Shown here piece by piece: positions 1 to 9,011 of a stretch of DNA of 64,000 nt (within the stretch, counting starts at the first letter, position 1; each line of letters starts with the position of its first letter). A model generated the notes under the pieces. That model worked only from the letters and a program-made list of their open reading frames with translations. It was not told where the DNA came from and did no database searches. The stretch is from assembly GCA_963664635.1 (NCBI GenBank), contig OY761542.1, positions 1,674,001 through 1,738,000 of the forward strand, read 5' to 3'. Origin of the DNA: VXNE01 sp963664635. Lineage in GTDB: Bacteria > Pseudomonadota > Gammaproteobacteria > Pseudomonadales > Azotimanducaceae. Position numbers and translations under genes: made by a program.

Positions 1-47
1 AGCCATGCGTGGACCTGGTTGAGGACCTGTTGATCGGCTGCCTGCAT
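1..47 (-). CDS. Partial CDS, N-terminus only (possibly XdhC-like)
   Basis: Reading the minus strand from the ATG at 45-47 gives an open frame, MQAADQQVLNQVHAW, that runs off the left edge of the window. The spacing of hydrophobic and acidic residues recalls the start of XdhC-family proteins, but fifteen residues cannot establish that. No clear ribosome binding site is visible upstream of the ATG. It would be divergent from the DUF2797 gene, and the bases between 48 and 177 show no other coding signal. Confidence 0.3.
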   Translation of the reverse strand, partial: MQAADQQVLNQVHAW

Positions 48-177
48 GGCCGGGAGTGTAGCGCAGACGCGGTCGGGCGGGGGAATGCGGCCCGGCCGGG
101 GCCCATGCGGGCTCGGCGTTGACGGTCCGGAACGGCGATGGCGCGCTGCGGCCGCCGCCGGCACGTAGAATGTCCTG

Positions 178-1020
178 ATGCTCGAAGGCTCGCTGCGCAA
201 GCTGTCCTTCACGCCGGAGCGGCCCATCCGCTATGTCCTGCACGCCGGCGACGACCTGCCGCTCAATCCATGGTTGGGCCAGGGACTGCGCATCACGTGG
301 CTCGGCGAGACCCGTTGCGAGCACTGCGGCACGCGTACCCCGAAACGATACGGGGGCGGCTACTGCTATCGGTGCTTCAAGTCCCTCGCCCGCTGCGACC
401 TCTGTGTCGTAAGCCCTACCCGCTGCCACTACCATCTGGGCACCTGCCGCGAGCCGGAGTGGGGCGACGCCCACTGCATGGTGCCGCATACCGTCTACCT
501 CGCGAACTCCTCGGGCGTGAAGGTGGGCCTGACGCGCGGGGCCACGGGGGTGCCGCGCTGGATCGACCAGGGCGCGACCCAGGGACTGTCGATCGCCCGG
601 GCGGAGACTCGCCGCGCCGCCGGGGCGCTCGAGGCGCTGCTCGCCGAGCGCCTCTCCGACAAGACGGACTGGCGGGCGCTCGTGACCGGTCGCGCCAGAC
701 CCGCCGACCTCGCCGCGGTGGCGGACGGCCTGCCCGACCATGTCCGGGACCGCATGGCGCGACTGTCCGGCGTGCGCTGGCTCGACGAGCGCGAGACCGT
801 AGAGTTCGAGTATCCGATCGAGCGCTACAGCAGGCGCGCGGCACGCTTGAGCCTGTCCGCGGGCGGTGACCGGATCGTGGAGGGGCGCCTGCGGGGGGTG
901 ATCGGGCAGTATCTGCTGTTCGACCACGGAGCGTTTCACGTGGCGGGGCACAGCGGCTGCACGGTGCGCGTGGAGACGCTCGGCGCAGCGGTGGCGGAGC
1001 GGCAGCTGGAGTTGTTCTGA
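178..1020 (+). CDS. DUF2797 domain protein
   Basis: The 280-residue product matches the DUF2797 family in overall layout. A short N-terminal barrel-like stretch is followed by two zinc-ribbon-like cysteine pairs (CEHCG near residue 45 and CYRCF near 62), more Cys/His pairs (CDLC, CHYHLGTC), and then a GIY-YIG-like segment HTVYLANSSGVKVGLTRG. The biochemical role of the family is not established; the cysteine clusters and nuclease-like fold suggest nucleic-acid contact, which is inference. The start at 178 is the first ATG, with no obvious Shine-Dalgarno sequence. pepN follows 71 bases later on the same strand. Confidence 0.8.
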   Translation: MLEGSLRKLSFTPERPIRYVLHAGDDLPLNPWLGQGLRITWLGETRCEHCGTRTPKRYGGGYCYRCFKSLARCDLCVVSPTRCHYHLGTCREPEWGDAHCMVPHTVYLANSSGVKVGLTRGATGVPRWIDQGATQGLSIARAETRRAAGALEALLAERLSDKTDWRALVTGRARPADLAAVADGLPDHVRDRMARLSGVRWLDERETVEFEYPIERYSRRAARLSLSAGGDRIVEGRLRGVIGQYLLFDHGAFHVAGHSGCTVRVETLGAAVAERQLELF

Positions 1021-1091
1021 GCGGGCCGCACGGCTCCGGCTGGTGCGGAAGGCGCACGACAAGGTACTGATGACAAGGGAGGACGACACGC

Positions 1092-3743
1092 GTGACCGAT
1101 GGCACCGTACATTTGGCCGACTACCGGCCCTTTCCATTCCAGCTCGAGGAGACCCACCTCGACTTCGACATCCGCGAAGGGACCACCGACGTGCGGGCGG
1201 ACCTGCGTTTCGACGGCGATGGCGCGGGCGGCGACCTGCGCCTCGACGGCCGGGAGCTTGTCCTCCTTGACGTTGCCATCGACGGCCGGGAGCTGACCGG
1301 CAACGAGTACCGCGTCGACGACGAGTCGCTGACGGTCTTCGACGTACCGGCGCGCAGCACGGTGACCGTGCGCACGCGCATCGAGCCGGAGCGGAACACG
1401 ATCCTGGAAGGGCTCTACAAGTCGGGTGCGAAGTACTGCACGCAGTGCGAAGCGGAGGGTTTCGCGCGGATCGTCTACTACCCCGACCGGCCCGACGTGC
1501 TGTCCCGCTTCACGACGACGGTCACGGCGGATGCCGCGGCGTACCCGGTGCTGCTGTCGAACGGCAACCAGGTCGCCGAGGAGGTCCGCGACGGGCGTCG
1601 CACCGTCACCTGGCAGGACCCGTTCCCCAAGCCGAGCTACCTGTTCGCCCTGGTCGCGGGCGACCTCGCCGTCGTCGAGGACGCCTTCGAGACGATGTCC
1701 GGGCGCCGGGTCACGCTGCGCATCTACTCCGAGCCCCGCAACATCGGCCAGTGCGGCTACGCCATGTCGGCCCTGAAGCGTGCCATGCGCTGGGACGAGG
1801 AACGCTTCGGCAGGGAGTACGACCTCGATGTCTTCATGATCGTCGTGGTGGAGGACTTCAACGCCGGGGCCATGGAGAACAAGGGCCTCAACATCTTCAA
1901 CACGAGCCTGCTGCTCGCCTCGGCCGACACGGCGACGGATGCCGCGCACCTGCGCGTCGAAGCCGTGATAGGGCACGAGTACTTCCACAACTGGAGCGGC
2001 AACCGGGTCACCTGCCGGGACTGGTTCCAGCTCAGCCTCAAGGAAGGCTTCACGGTCTTCCGGGATGCGCTGTTCAGCGCCGACATGAACTCGCCCACGA
2101 TGAAGCGCGTGGAAGACGTGGAGTTCCTGCGCAACGTGCAGTTTCCGGAGGATGCGGGGCCGCTGGCGCACCCCGTGCGTCCGGATTCGTACCAGGAGAT
2201 ATCCAATTTTTACACCACGACCGTGTACGAGAAGGGCGCCGAGGTCGTGCGCATGCTGCAGACGATCCTCGGGGCCTCCCGGTTCCGGGCGGGCTCCGAC
2301 CTCTATTTTGCGCGGCACGACGGCGGGGCGGTGACGACGGAGGACTTCGTGGACGCCATGGCCGATGAATCGGGGCTGGACCTCGCGCAGTTCCGACGCT
2401 GGTACGACCAGGCCGGCACGCCGGCGCTGTCCGTGACGGAGACGCGCGAGGACGGGAGCATCGCGCTGACCGTACGCCAGGACTGCCCGCCGACGCCGGG
2501 CCAGGACGAGAAACAGCCGTTCCACGTGCCCCTCGCCGTCGGTCTCGTCGACGAGCGCGGTGCGGACCTCCTCGGTGCGGCCGGAGACGGCACGGTCCGG
2601 GCCGTCTCCGGCGCCGTCGTCGAGAATCCCGACGCGGACGGCACCCTCATCGTCCACCTGACCGAACCCGAGACCACCGTGCGCTTCGAAGGCGCGCCGG
2701 GGGATGCGGTCGTCAGCTTCCTGCGGGGCTTCTCCGCGCCGGTCAGGGTGGGCTACGAGCGCTCCGGACGGGACCTCCTCTTTCTCGCCGCGCACGACAC
2801 CGACGGGTTCGCCCGGTGGGACGCCGCGCAGACGCTCCTGGCGCGGGTACTGATGGACCCGGACCCGACCGTCGAGGCGCACGTCATGGAGCTGTTCGAC
2901 CGGCTCACGGACGCGGCCCGGTCGGCGGCGGACGACGGCGAGGCGAAGGCGCTGCTCGCGGCGATGATGGATCCGCCACGGGCGCAATACCTGCTGGACC
3001 TCCGGCCGGGCTCGGACATCCTGCACTGGTGCTCCGTGCGCGACGCGCTGCTCGACCGCCTGTCGGAGCGTTTCCGGGACCGCTGGCTCGAGCTCTACGC
3101 GGCGAACGCAGCGCCCGGGCCCTACGTGCCCGACGGGCCAGGCGTCGCCCGCCGCAGCCTGAAGAACCGGGCGCTGGCCCTGTATGCGCGCGCGGGCGAA
3201 GACGCCGAACGGCTCCTGTCGCGCCAGTTCGAGAACGCCGACAACCTCACCGACCGGGAGGCGGCGCTGTCCCTCCTGCTGACGTCGGAGCGGGTCGCCG
3301 ATGCACGCAGGGAGGACGCGTGCGACGCCTTCTACGAAGCATGGCGGCACGAGGCGCTGGTGGTCGATACCTGGTTGCGGCTGCAGGCCGGTTGTGACCG
3401 GGCGGGAGCCCTCGAGCGGGTCCGGTCGCTGGAGCGCCACCCCGCGTTCGACATCGCCAATCCCAACAAGGTGCGCGCCCTGTTCGGCGCGTTCGGCGCC
3501 AACACCCGTAACCTCCATGCCGTGGACGGCGCCGGCTACGACTTCCTGGTCGACCGGGTAGCGCAGCTCGACGGCACCAATCCCAAGGTCGCCGCGCGAC
3601 TGGTGACGCCGCTGACGCGTTGGGAGCGGTTCGATGCCCGCCGGCAGGAGCGGATATGCGCCGTGTTGCGTCGCCTGTCCGCCGGCAAGCTGTCGAAGGA
3701 CCTCGACGAGGTGGTGTCCAAGAGCCTCCGCGGGGCGCCGTAA
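1092..3743 (+). CDS. pepN: Aminopeptidase N (M1 family)
   Basis: This is a cytoplasmic zinc aminopeptidase that removes N-terminal residues from peptides. At 883 residues it has the usual length for proteobacterial PepN. The exopeptidase motif GAMEN lies at residues 259-263, the zinc site HEYFH at 295-299, and the third zinc ligand is Glu318 in KEGF. The start is a GTG preceded by AAGGGAGGA about nine bases upstream. The gene converges on the Bat operon with only 16 bases between the two stops. A very long antisense frame spans it and is treated as a GC artefact. Confidence 0.97.
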   Translation: MTDGTVHLADYRPFPFQLEETHLDFDIREGTTDVRADLRFDGDGAGGDLRLDGRELVLLDVAIDGRELTGNEYRVDDESLTVFDVPARSTVTVRTRIEPERNTILEGLYKSGAKYCTQCEAEGFARIVYYPDRPDVLSRFTTTVTADAAAYPVLLSNGNQVAEEVRDGRRTVTWQDPFPKPSYLFALVAGDLAVVEDAFETMSGRRVTLRIYSEPRNIGQCGYAMSALKRAMRWDEERFGREYDLDVFMIVVVEDFNAGAMENKGLNIFNTSLLLASADTATDAAHLRVEAVIGHEYFHNWSGNRVTCRDWFQLSLKEGFTVFRDALFSADMNSPTMKRVEDVEFLRNVQFPEDAGPLAHPVRPDSYQEISNFYTTTVYEKGAEVVRMLQTILGASRFRAGSDLYFARHDGGAVTTEDFVDAMADESGLDLAQFRRWYDQAGTPALSVTETREDGSIALTVRQDCPPTPGQDEKQPFHVPLAVGLVDERGADLLGAAGDGTVRAVSGAVVENPDADGTLIVHLTEPETTVRFEGAPGDAVVSFLRGFSAPVRVGYERSGRDLLFLAAHDTDGFARWDAAQTLLARVLMDPDPTVEAHVMELFDRLTDAARSAADDGEAKALLAAMMDPPRAQYLLDLRPGSDILHWCSVRDALLDRLSERFRDRWLELYAANAAPGPYVPDGPGVARRSLKNRALALYARAGEDAERLLSRQFENADNLTDREAALSLLLTSERVADARREDACDAFYEAWRHEALVVDTWLRLQAGCDRAGALERVRSLERHPAFDIANPNKVRALFGAFGANTRNLHAVDGAGYDFLVDRVAQLDGTNPKVAARLVTPLTRWERFDARRQERICAVLRRLSAGKLSKDLDEVVSKSLRGAP

Positions 3744-3759
3744 CCCAGGACGGCGGGGA

Positions 3760-5433
3760 TTACCAGACCGGTCCGCTCTCGCGGCTGCGGTAGTCGCCGT
3801 CCCGCAGGCGCTGGTTGGTCTCGTAGCGGAACTTTCGGCGCAGGAGGCCGCCCGGGTCGTCGGGTACGGATTCCAGCCAGCGGACGCGCTCGGCGGAGCG
3901 CGCGTTCGACAGCCCGTCGGCGTCCATGCCGGCGTGCGCTCCCGGGCTGCCGCTGTCCGAGGCGGCGGCGTCCGGGGGGGTCCCTTCCCCGTCGCCGCCA
4001 CGACGGTCGGCGGGCGACGCGTCCTCGTCCGCGTCCCGCCCGCGCTCGGCGAGGAGGCCCGAGACCAGGTCGCGGTTGTGCCGCGCGTCGGCATGTTGCG
4101 GCTCCGCCGCGAGGGCGCGTTCGTAGGTGCCGAGCGCTGCCTCGAGCGCCCCGAGGCGGGCGAGGGCGTTGCCGAGGTTGTAGTGTCCCGTGGGGGTGTC
4201 GTCCGCGCGGAAGCGTTGCGCCGCGCCCTCGATGTCGCCGGCACGGTAGCGGGCCACCGCCTGCCAGCGCGGGTCCTCGAACAATCTCGCCGCCGCGTCG
4301 GCCGGCCCCGTGCGCAGCAGTTCGTATGCCTGTTGGTCGCGACGCTGCCACAGGTCGCGCCAGGACCAGCCACCCGGCGCCTCCCGGGTCTCGGCGCCGG
4401 CGACCGGGAGGAGCAGGACGCAGACGATCGCCGTGAGTACGCCGCGACGAAAGCCGAGGCAGGCGAGGGCGAGGACGGGAAGCACGAGCCAGAACCCGAC
4501 GTCGTGCCAGGCGTCGAACGTTCGCTCGGGAGCGTCCGCCGCGTCCCGCCGCGTGGCTCCAGGCCAGCTCCCCGGCGTCGCGTCGGCCTCCAGGGTCCGG
4601 TATTCGCCGTAGGCGCTGCGCGCGATGTCGGCGAGCCGCGCGGCATTCAGCCGGGTGTGCACCGTGGCCCCGGCGGCATCGGTCAGGAAGCGCCCCGGAA
4701 CGCCGCGGAAGTCGAGGGGAATCGGCGCGCCCTCGGGAGTGCCGACGCCGACGATGGAAATGGGGAACGACGGGTCCCGGTGCAGCAGGAGGTCATCGGC
4801 GTCGTCGACGCCGTCGGTAACCAGCACGATGCGGCCATGGGTCGCCGCTACGTTGGGGAACAGCGTCCGTGCGGCGGCGATGGCCGGACCGGGCCGGCTG
4901 CCGGCGGCCGGCATGATCTCGGGCACGAGGGCCGGCAGCAGGTTCTCGATGTTGCGCACGTCGTCGGTCAGCGGCGTGACGACGTGCGCATCCCCCGCGT
5001 AGACCACCAGTCCCGTCAAACCCTCCCGGCGCTCGCGCAGCAGCCCCGCGATCGCCGCGTGCGCCCGGGCGATTCGGCTTGGCGGGACGTCGCGGGCGTA
5101 CATCGACGTCGACAGGTCCAGCACGATCACGGTCGCGTCCCGGTTTGACGCCACCGGCTGTGGCAGCCGTTCGAAGGTCGGCCCGGCCAGTGCGCACACG
5201 GCGGTGCAGAACATGAGGGCGGCCAGGCCGTGGAAGGTGACCCGGGCACGCCGGTTCGCGGCTCCGCCCTGGTCGAGCAGCACGGCGAGGAGCTCCGGGG
5301 CGATGACGTGGCGCCAGGCGCCGGCGCCCCCGGCGCCCCGGCGCGTCAGCAGCGGCAGCACGGCCAGCGGCAGTGCGGCGAACCACCAAGGCCGCAGGAA
5401 GTGAAAGTCGGCGAACAGCTCCATGGCGCTCAT
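3760..5433 (-). CDS. BatB/BatC-like fusion: VWA domain plus TPR, membrane-bound
   Basis: The 557-residue product starts with two hydrophobic segments (about residues 15-30 and 68-84), followed by a von Willebrand A domain with an intact MIDAS motif DLSTS at 106-110. A further hydrophobic region near residue 320 leads into a TPR-like stretch (HYNLGNALARLGALEAALG) and an acidic, Gly/Asp-rich tail. This combines BatB and BatC of the Bat (Bacteroides aerotolerance) operon in one chain. The ATG overlaps the batA stop as ATGA, so translational coupling is likely. It is the last gene of the operon; a BatD gene, which often follows, is not present. An in-frame upstream extension to 6825 is a shadow of batA and DUF4381. 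Confidence 0.9.
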   Translation of the reverse strand: MSAMELFADFHFLRPWWFAALPLAVLPLLTRRGAGGAGAWRHVIAPELLAVLLDQGGAANRRARVTFHGLAALMFCTAVCALAGPTFERLPQPVASNRDATVIVLDLSTSMYARDVPPSRIARAHAAIAGLLRERREGLTGLVVYAGDAHVVTPLTDDVRNIENLLPALVPEIMPAAGSRPGPAIAAARTLFPNVAATHGRIVLVTDGVDDADDLLLHRDPSFPISIVGVGTPEGAPIPLDFRGVPGRFLTDAAGATVHTRLNAARLADIARSAYGEYRTLEADATPGSWPGATRRDAADAPERTFDAWHDVGFWLVLPVLALACLGFRRGVLTAIVCVLLLPVAGAETREAPGGWSWRDLWQRRDQQAYELLRTGPADAAARLFEDPRWQAVARYRAGDIEGAAQRFRADDTPTGHYNLGNALARLGALEAALGTYERALAAEPQHADARHNRDLVSGLLAERGRDADEDASPADRRGGDGEGTPPDAAASDSGSPGAHAGMDADGLSNARSAERVRWLESVPDDPGGLLRRKFRYETNQRLRDGDYRSRESGPVW

Positions 5434-6434
5434 CCGCGCGCGGACCGCGAGCGCGACACGCCGGTCCCGGCGCCAGGACCGTACAGGACGCACAGCGCGA
5501 GCAGCAGCGCGCCGGCGACCGCGAGCGGCCAGTGATAGAGAACGCGGATGGGGCGCAGGCGATCGGGATCCTGTTCCGCGGGCTCGAGCGCATCGATGAG
5601 GCCGTAGATGCGCGTGAGCGCCGCGGTATCCCGGGCACGGAAGTATGACCCGCCCGTGATGCGCGCCAGGTCGGCGAGGGTAGGCTCGTCGAGCCCCAGC
5701 GACGGGTTCACGGTGCGCACGCCGAGCGCACCCGAGACCTCCATCGCCTCGCTGCCGAAGCCCACGGTGTGGATGCGCACGCCTTCCAGGGCGGCCATGG
5801 CGGCGGCTTCCCGCGGGGCGATCGCGCCGGCGTTGTTCGATCCGTCGCTCAGCAGCACGAGCACCCGGCTGTCGGAGGGTCGGCCGTGCAGCCGCTTGAC
5901 CGCGAGGGCGACGGCATCGCCGATGGCCGTCCTGCCCCCCGCGATCCCGACCGGGGCCTCGACCAGGAAACGGCGCACGGTGGCGAGGTCGAATGTGAGC
6001 GGCGCCTGCAGATACGCATGTGTCCCGAACAGGATCAGCCCGATGCGATCGCCGCGGCGGCGCTCGATGAAGTCTTCGAGGACGGCCTTGACCGCGCCGA
6101 GCCGCGGGGCGGGCTCGCCGTCGAGAGTGACGTCCTCCATCGACATGCTGCCGGAGATGTCCACCGCCAGGAGCAGGTCCCGGCCCGTCGCCGGCAGGTC
6201 GACGGCGTCGCCCGTCCACTGGGGCCGCGTCGCCGCGGCGACCGCCAGCGACCAGGCGACCCAGAGCAGGACGAACGCGACGCGTGGGCGGGCCTGGCGG
6301 TCGTCGCCGGCGAACGCTTCGATGCTCGGCACGGCGAGGGCCGCCGGCGCCAGCAGGGATGTGGGGCGCAAGCGGCGCACCAGGAACGGCAGCGGCCAGA
6401 GCAGGGCCGCCCACGGCCAGGCGAACTCCATCAT
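5430..6434 (-). CDS. BatA-like VWA membrane protein
   Basis: This 334-residue protein has an N-terminal membrane segment (about residues 6-20), a second one at 53-68, a VWA domain with MIDAS motif DISGS at 92-96, and a C-terminal transmembrane helix (about 305-325). That is the standard BatA arrangement, with the metal-binding domain facing the periplasm. The start is the first of two adjacent ATGs and overlaps the stop of the DUF4381 gene (ATGA at 6431-6434). The stop overlaps the start of the BatB/C fusion in the same way. Bat proteins are believed to work with MoxR ATPases in envelope stress or complex assembly. Confidence 0.9.
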   Translation of the reverse strand: MMEFAWPWAALLWPLPFLVRRLRPTSLLAPAALAVPSIEAFAGDDRQARPRVAFVLLWVAWSLAVAAATRPQWTGDAVDLPATGRDLLLAVDISGSMSMEDVTLDGEPAPRLGAVKAVLEDFIERRRGDRIGLILFGTHAYLQAPLTFDLATVRRFLVEAPVGIAGGRTAIGDAVALAVKRLHGRPSDSRVLVLLSDGSNNAGAIAPREAAAMAALEGVRIHTVGFGSEAMEVSGALGVRTVNPSLGLDEPTLADLARITGGSYFRARDTAALTRIYGLIDALEPAEQDPDRLRPIRVLYHWPLAVAGALLLALCVLYGPGAGTGVSRSRSARG

Positions 6435-6916
6435 GCGCCCCGTTTCCCTCGGGACGGCGGCCGGAGCCGGTCGAGAGCCCCGCGCAGCAGCGCGGCGAGT
6501 TCGGTGGCGTCGTCCGCGAGCGTGCGGCGGAAACGGTCGTTGCCGAGCAGCCGTCCCGGCGCGCTCGTGAAGGCGGCGTCCCCGCACCGCTCCTGCAGCA
6601 GGGCCAGCCAGGCGTTGCCGTTCGCGCGCACCGCGTCGACACGGTGCTCGGTATCCACCAGCAGGCTCTTGAGGAGGGCGTTGGCGCCATCGACGAAAGC
6701 GCGCGTGTCGAGGGTTCCGGCGGCGCGGCGTTCGTCGAGGGCCGCGAACCGCGTGCGCGCGGCGCGGTAGGGGGCGGCCCGCCGGTAGTGGTCCCGAACC
6801 CGGCGGAAGATCGAGACGAGGACAACCACCAGGACGAGCGTCAGCAGCCACCAGGCGGGCGCGGGTGGCCACCAGTCCGGGGGCAGCGGCTCGTGGATGT
6901 CCCGCAGGCCGTTCAC
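6431..6916 (-). CDS. DUF4381 membrane protein of the Bat operon
   Basis: The 161-residue product begins with a proline/tryptophan-rich stretch (PLPPDWWPPAPAWW), then one transmembrane helix (about residues 22-37), then a charged helical cytoplasmic domain. This is the usual form of DUF4381, found between DUF58 and BatA genes in gammaproteobacterial Bat operons. The start codon is GTG and overlaps the stop of the DUF58 gene (GTGA); the stop overlaps the batA start. Its exact task in the MoxR-Bat system is unknown. Confidence 0.88.
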   Translation of the reverse strand: MNGLRDIHEPLPPDWWPPAPAWWLLTLVLVVVLVSIFRRVRDHYRRAAPYRAARTRFAALDERRAAGTLDTRAFVDGANALLKSLLVDTEHRVDAVRANGNAWLALLQERCGDAAFTSAPGRLLGNDRFRRTLADDATELAALLRGALDRLRPPSRGKRGA

Positions 6917-7971
6917 ATCCCGCTGGTCGAGACCGCGGTGAAGCGTATGCCGGCGCGGGAGGCCGCCTGCTCGACCGCGGTCCGGCGCGCCGCGAACCGG
7001 GCGCGGTACGCCGCGCGCAGTCGGGCGTTGCCGCTGTGGAATGCCTGCCGGCGGATGCCGTCGGTCACGCGGTAGCGATCCGCGGGCGGCAGCTCGCGTT
7101 CCAGGGGGTCATGGACGAAGTGGATTTCGACATCGTTGTGTCGCGCCACGCCGGCGAGGGCATCGAGCGCGGCCGCGCCGTCGCCGGTGTGCGGCGGCGC
7201 CGCGTCGAGGAAATCGCTCACCAGCACGATGCGGTGATTCACGCGCGCGAGGTGGAGCAGGGGCGGGATGAGCCGCCACCATTCGTTGTGGGGCTGCGGC
7301 GCTTCATCGTGGGGCTGCGGCGCTTCATCATGGGACCGCGGCCTCGCCCTGGCCCTGTCCTGCGCGCGCTGCGCGGTTTTGGCCGGGGCGTGCCGCGTGA
7401 GCGCGTTGTTGGCCCGGACCACCGCGGCGAGCACGCGCAGCACCGCGGCCTCGCGGCGCAGGGGCTTGAAGACGCGCACGCCCCCGGCGTCCAGCACCAG
7501 CCCGCCGACGCGGTCCTGGGCCGCCAGCGCGCGCCAGGCGGTGCGCGCCGCGATCTCCGCGGCGACGACGGATTTCAGGCGGCCGCGGCTGCCGAAGAAC
7601 ATCGACTGCGTCTGGTCCACCAGGATCAGGGTCGGCCGTTCCCGTTCCTCGCGGAACACCTTCGTGTGCGGTTTGCCCTTGCGCGCGGTGACGCGCCAGT
7701 CGATGGAGCGCACGTCGTCACCCGGTTGATAGGGGCGGACCTCGTCGAAGTCCATTCCGCGGCCGCGGACTCGGGAGGGGCGTTCACCGCGCTCGGGCGC
7801 GGCGCCCGTCCCCGCGGCGCCGGTGGGATGGACGCGCAGCCGCAGCAGGTCCTGGAGCGAGACGTAGGCTCCGGCCAGGACCCATGGCCCGGGTGCGGCC
7901 GGCCTCGCGGACCCTGCGTGGACCGGGTCGGTTGCGGTCGCCAGGGTCTCGTGTGGCATGGCCGTCATCAC
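6913..7971 (-). CDS. DUF58 domain protein of the MoxR-Bat operon
   Basis: The 352-residue product carries the DUF58 signature FDEVRPYQPGDDVRSIDWRVTARKGKPHTKVF followed by a degenerate VWA-like fold (LILVDQTQSMFFGS). DUF58 proteins are regular partners of MoxR ATPases. Start candidates are GTG at 7971, ATG at 7968 and ATG at 7959; none has a strong ribosome binding site. It begins three bases after the moxR stop. The loop at about residues 215-228 contains HDEAPQP twice, encoded by an exact 21-bp tandem duplication at 7288-7329. Confidence 0.9.
   Translation of the reverse strand: MMTAMPHETLATATDPVHAGSARPAAPGPWVLAGAYVSLQDLLRLRVHPTGAAGTGAAPERGERPSRVRGRGMDFDEVRPYQPGDDVRSIDWRVTARKGKPHTKVFREERERPTLILVDQTQSMFFGSRGRLKSVVAAEIAARTAWRALAAQDRVGGLVLDAGGVRVFKPLRREAAVLRVLAAVVRANNALTRHAPAKTAQRAQDRARARPRSHDEAPQPHDEAPQPHNEWWRLIPPLLHLARVNHRIVLVSDFLDAAPPHTGDGAAALDALAGVARHNDVEIHFVHDPLERELPPADRYRVTDGIRRQAFHSGNARLRAAYRARFAARRTAVEQAASRAGIRFTAVSTSGM
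7288..7329. repeat. 21-bp perfect tandem duplication inside the DUF58 gene
   Basis: Two identical 21-bp units (7288-7308 and 7309-7329) lie side by side, and a decayed third copy starts at 7330. On the minus strand they encode HDEAPQP repeated. The unit is a multiple of three, so copy-number change keeps the frame and only alters loop length. Confidence 0.9.
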
Positions 7972-7974
7972 CGG

Positions 7975-8943
7975 TCAGGGCGTGGGGACGGTCTCCAGGG
8001 CGCCGGCGACGATCACGTCGGCGGCCACCCCCCGCGCCTGGGCGTCGAAGGTCGGGATCAGGCGATGCCGCAGGACGTCGGGCGCGACCGCCGCCACGTC
8101 CTCCGGGGTCGCGAAGTCGCGGCCGTCGAGCCATGCCGCGGCACGGGCGCAACGGTCGAGCGCGATGGTGCCGCGCGGGCTGGCGCCGTAGTCGAGGCGC
8201 GCATCGCATCGGGTCGCGTGGACGAGCGCGACGACGTACCCCTCCACCGCCGGAGCCACGAACACGTCGGCGATCGCGCGCCGCGCGGCCGCCACGTCCT
8301 GCTGGGACAGTGGCGTCGGCGGCGTCGGCAGCCGCCGTTCGAGTTGCTCGCTGCGGGCGATGTGCAGGATCTCGCGTTCCGCCGCCGCGTCCGGGTACCC
8401 CACGGTGACGTGCAGCAGGAACCGGTCGAGCTGGGCTTCCGGCAACGGATAGGTGCCTTCGTGTTCGATGGGATTCTGGGTCGCCATGACCAGGAACAGG
8501 TCGGGCAGGGCGAACGTCTCGCGTCCGTAGCTGACCTGGCGTTCGGCCATCGCCTCGAGGAGCGCCGCCTGGACCTTGGCGGGGGCGCGGTTCACTTCGT
8601 CGGCGAGCAGCAGGTTGTGGAACACCGGACCCTTGCGGAACGTGAACGTGCCGTCCTCGGTGTTGACGACTTCCGTCCCGGTCACGTCGCTCGGCAGCAG
8701 GTCCGGCGTGAACTGGATGCGGTGGAAGCTGCCCTCCACCGTGCGCGCGAGTTCCTTGATGGCCCGCGTCTTGGCGAGGCCGGGAGCCCCTTCCACGAGC
8801 AGGTGCCCGTCGCACAGGAGCGCCATGACCAGGCGCCGTATCAGTGGCCGCTGTCCGACGACGCGGGACTCCAGCCACGCCATGGCTGCGTGGACGCGTT
8901 CCTGGAGCGGGTCGTGGACGGCTTCCATGTGCGTGCGGCGCAT
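7975..8943 (-). CDS. MoxR-family AAA+ ATPase
   Basis: This 322-residue MoxR ATPase heads the Bat operon. Walker A is GAPGLAKT at residues 52-59, Walker B is LLLADE ending at 116, and sensor 1 is ATQNP. MoxR ATPases are thought to act as chaperones that load cofactors or remodel VWA-domain partners, here the DUF58, BatA and BatB/C proteins encoded next. The ATG at 8943 is used; a second in-frame ATG at 8928 is possible and neither has a clear Shine-Dalgarno site. pyrD lies divergently 68 bases away. Confidence 0.95.
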   Translation of the reverse strand: MRRTHMEAVHDPLQERVHAAMAWLESRVVGQRPLIRRLVMALLCDGHLLVEGAPGLAKTRAIKELARTVEGSFHRIQFTPDLLPSDVTGTEVVNTEDGTFTFRKGPVFHNLLLADEVNRAPAKVQAALLEAMAERQVSYGRETFALPDLFLVMATQNPIEHEGTYPLPEAQLDRFLLHVTVGYPDAAAEREILHIARSEQLERRLPTPPTPLSQQDVAAARRAIADVFVAPAVEGYVVALVHATRCDARLDYGASPRGTIALDRCARAAAWLDGRDFATPEDVAAVAPDVLRHRLIPTFDAQARGVAADVIVAGALETVPTP

Positions 8944-9011
8944 CGACTCGGGAGCGTGCCCGGATTGTAGCGGTAGCGGTCGCGGGGCTGTGAACGGGAT
9001 ACACTCGCCCC

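Noticed and set aside
936..4646. A 1236-codon open frame antisense to pepN and beyond
   Set aside because: Its product is Arg/Pro/Gly-rich with no recognisable domain, while the opposite strand encodes a complete PepN and the Bat operon end. Long antisense frames are expected at this GC content.
5434..6825. N-terminal extension of the BatB/C frame
   Set aside because: The extra residues are in the wrong phase over batA and DUF4381; the ATG overlapping the batA stop is the natural start.
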